5,231 nucleotides of DNA. It comes from an uncultured Micrococcales bacterium (GTDB lineage Bacteria; Actinomycetota; Actinomycetes; Actinomycetales; Microbacteriaceae). The notes under the pieces are model-generated. The model saw only the letters and a program-made list of their open reading frames with translations. It was not told where the DNA came from and did not search any database. The stretch covers positions 1 through 5,231 of the forward strand of contig CAITNA010000217.1 in NCBI GenBank assembly GCA_903893675.1. The letters are read 5' to 3'. The number at the start of each line of letters is the position of its first letter. The stretch's first letter is position 1. The translations under genes and the position numbers were made by a program. Below are positions 1-5,231 of this stretch, piece after piece.

Positions 1-727
1 AGACATTGAGCAGGTAGCTCTTTCGATTGATCGACTATTGCTTGAGCGCGATGTTCGAAAAGCCACTCACAAGCAGGTCGACTTTCCGGTGCGCATCCCG
101 GCTTCGAACTTCAAGGCGTTCCTTGGTGAGCTCGAGTTTGTGGCGGGGTCGTTCCTGCGCCCAGTGCCGAGCGAGCCATATGGCGCATCGCGTCGCGGCA
201 ACCTGTTCCACGCTTGGGTTGAGCGAAGCAATTCGCCAATCGGCTTGGTCGACAATGACGAGGACTTGCCAGAGCTAGTAGACGAAGACGACTTCATCGA
301 AGTCGAGCAGTTACAAGAGAACTTCAAGAACTCACGCTTCGCGAAAATGCAGCCGGTCGCACTAGAGCAAGAAGTGCAGCTCACAATCGGCAGCAACACA
401 TTCATTTGCAAGATGGATGCGGTTTACGCCGATGGCGACGGATTCGAGATTGTCGACTGGAAGACCAACACACCTCCGGTCGCTGGCTCTGAAGACGAGG
501 CAAAGCGCGCACTGCAGCTATCCCTTTACCGATTCGCCTACTCGGAGTTCACCGGCGTTCCGCTTGAGAAGATCAAGGCAACGTTCTACTTTGTCGGTGC
601 CGATGAAGAGCTAAGCCCAGCCCACCTGGCCGACCGCGCAGAGATTCTTGCTAAGTGGCAAGAGGTGCTCGACAAGGTTGCAGAGGGTGCGGTGGCAAGC
701 GATGCCGAAGGAAGCCCTAAGAACTAA
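1..727 (+). CDS. adnB: UvrD/AddA-type helicase-nuclease, C-terminal PD-(D/E)XK nuclease domain (probable AdnB), 5' end outside window
   Basis: This is the last ~241 residues of a larger protein. The frame is open to the left edge, so the TTG at 38 is not a credible start. What remains is a RecB-family nuclease domain. It has the N-terminal histidine in GNLFHAWVE (His codon 209-211), the metal-binding Asp in KMDAVY (416-418), the core Asp and Lys in EIVDWKTN (455-457 and 461-463), and the downstream Q-x3-Y in LQLSLYR (Gln 515-517, Tyr 527-529). All expected catalytic residues are present. In actinobacteria this domain ends AdnA and AdnB, the heterodimeric ATP-dependent motor-nuclease that resects double-strand breaks. 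Nearby downstream nudC and uvrD2 match the position of adnB, which usually follows adnA. The motor domains are not visible, so AdnA or another UvrD-nuclease fusion cannot be excluded. The stop TAA overlaps the stop of the convergent gene. Confidence 0.82.
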   Translation, partial: DIEQVALSIDRLLLERDVRKATHKQVDFPVRIPASNFKAFLGELEFVAGSFLRPVPSEPYGASRRGNLFHAWVERSNSPIGLVDNDEDLPELVDEDDFIEVEQLQENFKNSRFAKMQPVALEQEVQLTIGSNTFICKMDAVYADGDGFEIVDWKTNTPPVAGSEDEAKRALQLSLYRFAYSEFTGVPLEKIKATFYFVGADEELSPAHLADRAEILAKWQEVLDKVAEGAVASDAEGSPKN

Positions 728-1854
728 AGTCGATCCATCGGCGCGGTTGAGTCGTCGTCGTAGTTCGGGCCACCGGTTAGATAAATCTGGTCGGTGTCCT
801 CTGAAACAGGCTGCTCGTTGCCCGAAAGCACGCGGTCTTCAGGGATGATCGGCATGCTGCCAGTGGTGCGCTCGACAAAGTCGATGACATCTGCAACCGG
901 AGTCAGCATTGCGTTGGCCTGAGTGTCAGTCAGCGGGGCAAGCAAACCTTCTTCGGCCTGCTCGGCAAGCTCATCGAGAACGCGAATTGCTTCTTCAACC
1001 GCATACTGGTCGCGCATGGTGGCACCGTGAAGCAGGTATTGCAGGTGACCGAACTCTGAATAGAAGATCGCGCGCTGAGCGATGCGGCTGTCGCCGGTGT
1101 TGCGCGACAACTGGTAGTTGAACAGCACTGCATCGAGCAAATCGTGTTCGACACCAGGCACGAGCCACTTGAAGTCCATCGCTGGGTCGTTGAGCTCGAG
1201 GCGGTACCACTCGATAACTCCGGTGACCTCTCCGTTTTCTTCGAGCATGGTGTCGCCGTTTAGATCGCCGTGGATGACCGCCGGCTGGTAACGCCAAAGG
1301 CTGGCATCTTCGAGTGCTTCCTCCCAGCGTGAAAGCAAAATCGCAGGAACCTTGCCGGTTTGTGCTGCTCGGTCGAGCTCTGCCACGCGAAGGCGCAGGT
1401 TCTCGGCGACGCTGTATGAGCTAAAGCCGTTGGCAACCACCAAGTCAGGGTTGATTGAGTGAATGCCAACCAGGGCAGCGGCGATGCTGTGCGATAGCGG
1501 TGCATTCGGCTGAACCTGGAATGGGTTGATCGGGTTGCCGTAAACCAATTTGAAAACAACCAGGCGCTCGCCGATGTTGCTTCGAGTTTCACCGAGCATG
1601 GTTGGCACCTGGAATGGCAGGCGCACGTTCGGGCTGTTGAGCGCACGAAGCACACGCATCTCGACCTCGAGGTCGGTTCCGGCCGATGGGCTGGTTGGAA
1701 TGCGGGCGATGTAGTGCGCGCCATCGGCATCGGTGAGGATTGCCGAATCAAAGCGACCGGTGCCACCAGCGGTGTGACCGGCGGCGTGCACGATCTTGAG
1801 GGAGCGAACAGCGTCTGCCGCTAGCGCGGCTAAAATTAGGGGAGATTTGCCCAT
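724..1854 (-). CDS. Phosphotransferase-fold (APH/macrolide 2'-phosphotransferase-like) protein with altered catalytic residues
   Basis: This 376-residue protein resembles the aminoglycoside/macrolide phosphotransferase family, cytoplasmic kinases of small molecules. Visible landmarks are a nucleotide-site strand YIARIP (48-53, Arg where many kinases have Lys, as in macrolide kinases), a helix-C-like LEVEMRVLRAL (62-72), the Brenner-type loop VIHGDLNGDTML (193-204), and VTGVIEW (210-216) followed by NDPAMDF (222-228). The proposed catalytic base Asp197 is present. By alignment to HGDxxPxN the metal-binding Asn is Thr202, and the second metal-binding Asp (IDW) is Glu215. Activity is therefore uncertain. 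Residues from about 335 onward form an acidic, low-complexity tail. The substrate is unknown and resistance should not be assumed. The ATG at 1854 has no Shine-Dalgarno sequence and a possible -10 element just upstream, which suggests leaderless translation. It is divergent from nudC and convergent with the adnB-like gene. Confidence 0.85.
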   Translation of the reverse strand: MGKSPLILAALAADAVRSLKIVHAAGHTAGGTGRFDSAILTDADGAHYIARIPTSPSAGTDLEVEMRVLRALNSPNVRLPFQVPTMLGETRSNIGERLVVFKLVYGNPINPFQVQPNAPLSHSIAAALVGIHSINPDLVVANGFSSYSVAENLRLRVAELDRAAQTGKVPAILLSRWEEALEDASLWRYQPAVIHGDLNGDTMLEENGEVTGVIEWYRLELNDPAMDFKWLVPGVEHDLLDAVLFNYQLSRNTGDSRIAQRAIFYSEFGHLQYLLHGATMRDQYAVEEAIRVLDELAEQAEEGLLAPLTDTQANAMLTPVADVIDFVERTTGSMPIIPEDRVLSGNEQPVSEDTDQIYLTGGPNYDDDSTAPMDRL

Positions 1855-1860
1855 GCCAAA

Positions 1861-1866
1861 AGGCTA
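1861..1866 (-). promoter_or_regulatory. Possible -10 element (TAGCCT) for a leaderless transcript of the phosphotransferase gene
   Basis: Read on the minus strand, TAGCCT fits the actinobacterial TAnnnT -10 pattern and ends 6 bases before the ATG at 1854. Transcription would then begin at or next to the start codon. There is no purine-rich ribosome binding site between it and the ATG (the spacer is TTTGGC). No convincing -35 hexamer is seen 16-18 bases upstream. This is a weak, short motif and remains a suggestion. Confidence 0.28.
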
Positions 1867-1901
1867 GACAACAATCACCAGTTCGCAGTTCTGCCACGCT
1901 T

Positions 1902-1910
1902 AGAAGGGGA
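1902..1910 (+). promoter_or_regulatory. Ribosome binding site of nudC
   Basis: The purine-rich stretch AGAAGGGGA ends 3 bases before the ATG at 1914 and supports that codon as the nudC start. No equally good site is seen upstream of later in-frame codons, and the protein N-terminus begins without excess sequence. Confidence 0.6.
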
Positions 1911-1913
1911 ATC

Positions 1914-2885
1914 ATGCCAGCGCCTCTGAACCTGCCCCTGGCGCGAGCTGCACTCAACCGAAACTCAGAAGCGCGCAAGGATGCACAGCTCTTGCCATCG
2001 CTGATTGAAGAAGGTTCAGCGGTCTGCCTGTTTGTTTCGGGCGACAAAGTTTTAGGCAACTCCCAGGGTTCCGGCTTGCGTTTGATTCCCGTCGGCGCGG
2101 TGGCCGAGATTGCAAAGACTGGGGTGCTCGCATACCTGGGTCACACGATCGCCGACGAGGCCGGTGTTGCCGAAGGCACCGCCGTTGTCTTGGTCGACCT
2201 CGATGCTGCCGGTCTTGCCGCGCTCGAGTCGGCGGGCCACAGCCAGGATGGCGATTGGCTGACCCTTCGTCGAAGCGGCTTCGGCCTCTCTGACCGCGAT
2301 GCCGGTTTGGTCGCTCAGGCTCTCGCACTCGTGAACTGGCACAGGGCTCACAGTTTCTGTGCGAACTGCGGTGCTGCGAGTGAAGTGACTCAAGCCGGCT
2401 GGTCGCGCACCTGCCCGGCGTGCAAGCGCGAAGTTTTTCCGCGAAACGACCCAGCAATCATCGTGGCAATCGTTGACGATCAAGATCGCATCTTGCTCGG
2501 CTCGCAGGGCACCTGGGAAGACAACCGCTGGTCGATTCTGGCGGGCTTCGTTGACGCCGGCGAAACTTTGCATGCGGCAGTCGAGCGCGAGATGCTCGAA
2601 GAGGCCGGAGTGAAAGTCACCGACATCGAGTTCATCGGTTCACAGCCGTGGCCATACCCGTTCTCGCTTATGGTCGGATTCACCGCACGCGCTCGCGGTG
2701 AGCAGAACTTGCAACCAGATGGCCTCGAAATCGAAAAGTTGCGCTGGTTCTCGCGCGAGAAAATTGCGGCAGAGGCATCCGAGTTGTTGTTGCCTGGCAA
2801 GAGCACCATTTCGCGCGCGATGATCGAGCACTGGTATGGCGCACCGCTGAGCAGCAAGAGCGACGCCGCGCCGGGGCCACGATGA
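1914..2885 (+). CDS. nudC: NAD(+) diphosphatase / NADH pyrophosphatase NudC (Nudix hydrolase)
   Basis: NudC hydrolyses NAD(H) to NMN(H) and AMP; family members also remove NAD caps from RNA 5' ends. The 323-residue protein has the full family layout. A variable N-terminal domain (about 1-140) is followed by a zinc ribbon with Cys149, Cys152, Cys167 and Cys170. The Nudix domain then starts around FPRNDPAIIV (175-184). The Nudix box runs 211-233 as G-x5-E-x7-RE-x2-EE-x-G, with Gly211, Glu217, Arg225, Glu226, Glu229, Glu230 and Gly232 all intact. The family signature SQPWPYPFS lies at 243-251 and separates NudC from generic Nudix enzymes. Length is close to the mycobacterial homologue (about 313) and longer than the E. 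coli enzyme (257). A good ribosome binding site supports the ATG at 1914. The last codon and stop overlap the uvrD2 start as ATGA, indicating a shared transcript. Confidence 0.96.
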   Translation: MPAPLNLPLARAALNRNSEARKDAQLLPSLIEEGSAVCLFVSGDKVLGNSQGSGLRLIPVGAVAEIAKTGVLAYLGHTIADEAGVAEGTAVVLVDLDAAGLAALESAGHSQDGDWLTLRRSGFGLSDRDAGLVAQALALVNWHRAHSFCANCGAASEVTQAGWSRTCPACKREVFPRNDPAIIVAIVDDQDRILLGSQGTWEDNRWSILAGFVDAGETLHAAVEREMLEEAGVKVTDIEFIGSQPWPYPFSLMVGFTARARGEQNLQPDGLEIEKLRWFSREKIAAEASELLLPGKSTISRAMIEHWYGAPLSSKSDAAPGPR

Positions 2886-4570
2886 ACCAGCTTCCGGCTG
2901 CCGAAGACCTGCTCGAGAAACTCGACGAAGAGCAACGCGCGGCGGCAGAGAGCCTGATTGGGCCGACCTGCATCCTGGCTGGAGCAGGCAGCGGAAAGAC
3001 CCGCACCATCACGCATCGCATCGCATATGGCATTGCCCGCGGTTATTACACGGCAAGCCGCGTGCTTGCCCTGACCTACACGAACCGCGCGGCCGGTGAG
3101 CTGCGCCAGCGCCTTCGCGACCTCGGGGCAGCGGGTGTTCAGGTGAAGACCTTTCACGCCGCGGCGCTCTCGCAGCTGGAATATTTCTGGCCGCAGTATG
3201 CAGGCGTGCCAGCCCCTGCTGTGCTCGACTCGAAGTTGCGCGTTATTGCCGATGCCGGCAAGCGACTTGGCATTCACCTCGACCAGGTTGCGTTGAAAGA
3301 AGTCGCATCTGAAATCGAGTGGCGCAAATATTCCATGTTGAGCCTCGAGCAGTATCGCGAACGCGGTGCGACCCGACCTGTGGTGGCAGGGCTTTCGCTC
3401 GATCAACACATTGCGCTGCAAGAGGCTTATGAAGACTACAAGATTCGCGCGCAGCGACTCGACTGGGAAGACGTCCTGCTGCTGACCATTGGCATGTTGC
3501 GCGCCGAGCCGATGGCGCTCGACCACGTGCAGCAGCAATACCGTTTCTTCACCGTCGATGAGTATCAAGACATCTCGCCGCTGCAACACGCCCTTCTTGA
3601 CGTCTGGTTGGGCGATCGCGATGACATCTGCGTCGTCGGCGACCCGAACCAAACCATTTACTCTTTCACCGGAGCGACCAGCGACTTCTTGCGCCACTTC
3701 GATTCGCGCTATGAAGGCGCCAAGATTTTGCAGCTCACCACCAACTACCGCAGCACGAAGAGCATCGTTGAGGTTGCCAACAAGGTGGTTCGCGACGGCA
3801 GCCTGATCGAGCCATTGACCGCGGTTGGAGAACACGGCCAGCCGGTCGACGTTCGTCAGTTTGAAACCAACCAGGATGAGGCTGCCTGGATCGCCGATGC
3901 AATCGCAGCCGACCAGCGCGCCGGAATCAAACCGAGCGAAATCGCAGTTCTCTACCGAGTGAATGGCCAGTCGGAGACTCTCGAAGCAGCGCTGGCAGAC
4001 AAGCAGGTGGCCTATCAGCTTCGCGGTGGCGAGCGCTTCTTCAACCGCCCAGAGATTCAGCGGGCGATGACCGCAATTCGCGCCGAGGCCGCAACCGGCG
4101 GGCACCCTGGCAAGCAGCTGTTTGAAATCGTCTCGGATGTCTGCCGCAGCCTTGGCTGGAGCCCACGCCAGCCAGACCACGCCGGCCCAGAGCGCGATCG
4201 AAACGACTCGTTGACTGCGCTGCTCGCCATAGTCGAAGAGTTGCCCGAGGGCACAACGATTGCCCAGTTCGCAGCAGAACTCGACGAGCGCAAGAGGTCG
4301 CAGCACGAACCGTTGACTGCCTCGGTGACTCTGTCGACCATCCATGCGGCTAAGGGGCTTGAGTGGTCTGTGGTTTATCTTCTCGGTGCAGTCGAGGGGT
4401 ATCTGCCGATTGGCTATTCGACCACCGAGGCTGATGTTGCAGAAGAGCGACGTCTTTTCTATGTCGCGGTCACCCGCGCGAAAAAGCGTCTAACCATTTC
4501 GCACGCCAAGCGCGATGCACAAGGCGCGCGCGAACGCCGCCCATCGAGATTCTTGTCATTCGTTAGCTAA
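2882..4570 (+). CDS. uvrD2: UvrD2-like superfamily 1A ATP-dependent DNA helicase, short form without HRDC domain
   Basis: This 562-residue 3'-5' DNA helicase has all SF1A motifs in order. They are the Q motif (Gln18), Walker A AGAGSGKT (33-40), motif Ia ALTYTNRAAGEL (63-74), Walker B VDEYQD (225-230), motif III VVGDPNQTIYSFTGA (251-265), motif IV NYRST (288-292), motif V STIHAAKGLEW (485-495) and motif VI LFYVAVTRAKKRL (525-537). The motor therefore looks intact. The protein ends about 25 residues after motif VI. Mycobacterial UvrD2 is about 700 residues and carries an HRDC domain and a tetracysteine module there; neither is present, nor encoded in the following bases. UvrD2 is named from the motor and from its place after nudC. 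Its ATG overlaps the nudC stop (ATGA), with only a weak GGGG upstream, which favours translational coupling. The 3' end overlaps the convergent gene by 15 bases. Another UvrD/PcrA-like helicase is the alternative. Confidence 0.92.
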   Translation: MNQLPAAEDLLEKLDEEQRAAAESLIGPTCILAGAGSGKTRTITHRIAYGIARGYYTASRVLALTYTNRAAGELRQRLRDLGAAGVQVKTFHAAALSQLEYFWPQYAGVPAPAVLDSKLRVIADAGKRLGIHLDQVALKEVASEIEWRKYSMLSLEQYRERGATRPVVAGLSLDQHIALQEAYEDYKIRAQRLDWEDVLLLTIGMLRAEPMALDHVQQQYRFFTVDEYQDISPLQHALLDVWLGDRDDICVVGDPNQTIYSFTGATSDFLRHFDSRYEGAKILQLTTNYRSTKSIVEVANKVVRDGSLIEPLTAVGEHGQPVDVRQFETNQDEAAWIADAIAADQRAGIKPSEIAVLYRVNGQSETLEAALADKQVAYQLRGGERFFNRPEIQRAMTAIRAEAATGGHPGKQLFEIVSDVCRSLGWSPRQPDHAGPERDRNDSLTALLAIVEELPEGTTIAQFAAELDERKRSQHEPLTASVTLSTIHAAKGLEWSVVYLLGAVEGYLPIGYSTTEADVAEERRLFYVAVTRAKKRLTISHAKRDAQGARERRPSRFLSFVS

Positions 4571-5231
4571 CCCCGCCTGCCGATGGCAAAGACAACCCTC
4601 GGCAAAGTTCCAGTGCAATTCGTGAATAGTGCCGCTTGCCGAATCGAGCCGATAGCCAGTGCGATGAAACTCGGCAAGCGCAAAGTCTGCAGACCGATCG
4701 ATGCGACGAAGTGCCGTCTGGGTTGCAATTGCAACAGCGAAGTGCTCGCTCACTGAATCGTCGAAACGTTGCGCGCTGAATAGCAGTTGCGAATCAATTG
4801 CAATCTGCGTCGCGTCGCGCGACATCTGCAGGCAGGTCAGGCACGGCGTCTTGCCAACTTCAATCAGCGGTGATATCTGCACCCCGCTCTGGTCGAACAG
4901 AATTGCAACCTGTGGCACGCCAAGCGCAAGCCAGCGGCGGTGGTTGCGCGGTTTGTGCGCAGAGTGGTCGATGGTGATTGCAACCTCGGCAGACATAAGC
5001 GCCGTGACCTTCGCCTTTTCGTCGAGCACGGTGCCAACGCCACTGGCCTTGAGTGCCTGGGCGAGCAGTGGCCTGGTTCTAGATTCTTCAATCACCACCG
5101 ATGCCGCCTGCCGGCGAGCAATCACGTGTGACCCCTCGACGCCAAAGGTTGCTTGAGCGCGGCAGATCTCGGCGAAGTGGTTCTCGATGTAGTCGAGGTC
5201 GATGGCTGCCGGCGGCTGGTCTGCAAGCAGA
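4556..5231 (-). CDS. ThiF/cyclodehydratase-like protein (TOMM precursor leader peptide-binding family, Rv3196-like), 5' end outside window
   Basis: The C-terminal 224 residues are present; the frame stays open to the right edge, so the GTG at 5125 is probably internal. The segment ending DHSAHKPRNHRRWLALGVPQVAI and then VQISPLIEVGKTPCLTCLQ is typical of the actinobacterial ThiF/E1-like family named TOMM precursor leader peptide-binding protein. Two cysteine pairs, CLTC (codons 4841-4843 and 4832-4834) and CLC near the C-terminus (4592-4594 and 4586-4588), could hold a structural zinc, as in E1-like enzymes. The glycine-rich nucleotide loop expected before ALKASGVGTV is not obvious, so adenylation activity is doubtful. 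Homologues sit beside uvrD2 in many actinobacteria without a YcaO enzyme or precursor peptide; their role is unknown. No YcaO or leader peptide is visible here, but the sequence to the right is missing. It converges on uvrD2 with a 15-base overlap. Confidence 0.72.
   Translation of the reverse strand, partial: LLADQPPAAIDLDYIENHFAEICRAQATFGVEGSHVIARRQAASVVIEESRTRPLLAQALKASGVGTVLDEKAKVTALMSAEVAITIDHSAHKPRNHRRWLALGVPQVAILFDQSGVQISPLIEVGKTPCLTCLQMSRDATQIAIDSQLLFSAQRFDDSVSEHFAVAIATQTALRRIDRSADFALAEFHRTGYRLDSASGTIHELHWNFAEGCLCHRQAGLANE

Larger units (their letters stand above)
1855..1913. other. Divergent intergenic region between the phosphotransferase gene and nudC
   Basis: This is the only real non-coding gap in the window, 59 bases between two divergent start codons, so it must hold the promoters of both genes unless they lie inside coding sequence. 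On the plus side I see the nudC ribosome binding site but no convincing -10/-35 pair. On the minus side only the weak TAGCCT element stands out. No inverted repeat suggestive of an operator is apparent. Confidence 0.7.

Noticed and set aside
38..40. TTG as the start of the first gene.
   Set aside because: The frame continues upstream without a stop to the window edge, and a PD-(D/E)XK domain of this type normally follows helicase domains, so the gene is simply cut by the window.
1260..1766. A 168-codon minus-strand frame inside the phosphotransferase gene.
   Set aside because: It is an out-of-frame shadow on the same strand; the translation is Arg/Ser/Cys-rich without motifs, while the overlapping frame carries the kinase-fold motifs.
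724..1854. Calling the phosphotransferase an antibiotic resistance gene.
   Set aside because: The fold is shared by many non-resistance kinases, key metal-binding residues differ, and it sits among chromosomal repair genes with no mobile element in sight.
1954..2573. Two overlapping minus-strand frames of 167 and 173 codons opposite nudC.
   Set aside because: They lie opposite the zinc ribbon and Nudix box of a clear nudC; their translations are Arg/Ala-rich with no domain and no plausible ribosome binding site.
2480..4345. A 621-codon open frame on the minus strand opposite nudC and uvrD2.
   Set aside because: It lies in codon register with uvrD2, where minus-strand stops appear only opposite TTA, CTA or TCA codons, which that gene avoids over this stretch. 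Its translation shows no recognisable domain, it runs across two genes, and both plus-strand genes have intact family motifs.
5123..5125. GTG as the start of the ThiF-like gene.
   Set aside because: The frame remains open for another 35 codons to the right edge and the family is longer than the 189 residues this start would give.
4701..5156. A 151-codon plus-strand frame opposite the ThiF-like gene.
   Set aside because: The minus-strand frame carries recognisable family features (GKTPCLTC and the terminal CLC) and is open to the edge. The plus frame has no known motif; it is a shadow of the other strand.
1..5231. A defence system built from the helicase-nuclease, helicase and Nudix genes.
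   Set aside because: These are housekeeping families in a conserved actinobacterial order; no hallmark defence gene, CRISPR repeat, recombinase or tRNA-associated attachment site is visible.

Overview
The window looks like a compact actinobacterial chromosome segment, most likely from the Microbacteriaceae or a nearby group. The sequence is moderately GC-rich. Genes abut or overlap, and the only real intergenic gap is 59 bases. The gene content matches the well-known actinobacterial DNA-repair neighbourhood adnB - nudC - uvrD2 - ThiF/TOMM-type protein (Rv3201c to Rv3196 in Mycobacterium tuberculosis). The taxonomic placement is an inference from gene order and protein style, not a database result.

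Layout. (1) Bases 1-727, plus strand: the C-terminal PD-(D/E)XK nuclease domain of a large UvrD/AddA-like helicase-nuclease, probably AdnB, cut by the left edge. (2) Bases 724-1854, minus strand: an aminoglycoside/macrolide-phosphotransferase-fold protein whose catalytic loops are altered; it converges on adnB with a 4-base stop-to-stop overlap. (3) Bases 1855-1913: the divergent intergenic gap. (4) Bases 1914-2885, plus: NudC, an NAD(+)/NADH pyrophosphatase with an intact zinc ribbon and Nudix box. (5) Bases 2882-4570, plus: a UvrD2-like superfamily 1A helicase, joined to nudC by an ATGA overlap and shorter than mycobacterial UvrD2. (6) Bases 4556-5231, minus, cut by the right edge: the C-terminal part of a ThiF/cyclodehydratase-like protein with CxxC and CxC cysteine pairs, converging on uvrD2 with a 15-base overlap.

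Functional reading. Two genes concern DNA break processing and unwinding (AdnB, UvrD2). One concerns NAD(H) turnover or NAD-cap removal from RNA (NudC). The two minus-strand genes have no settled role. No RNA gene, insertion sequence, CRISPR array, phage gene or recognisable defence island is visible. I see no clear previously undescribed multi-gene system. The best leads are the phosphotransferase-fold protein with substituted metal-binding residues, the orphan ThiF/TOMM-like protein lacking an obvious glycine-rich loop, and the short UvrD2.
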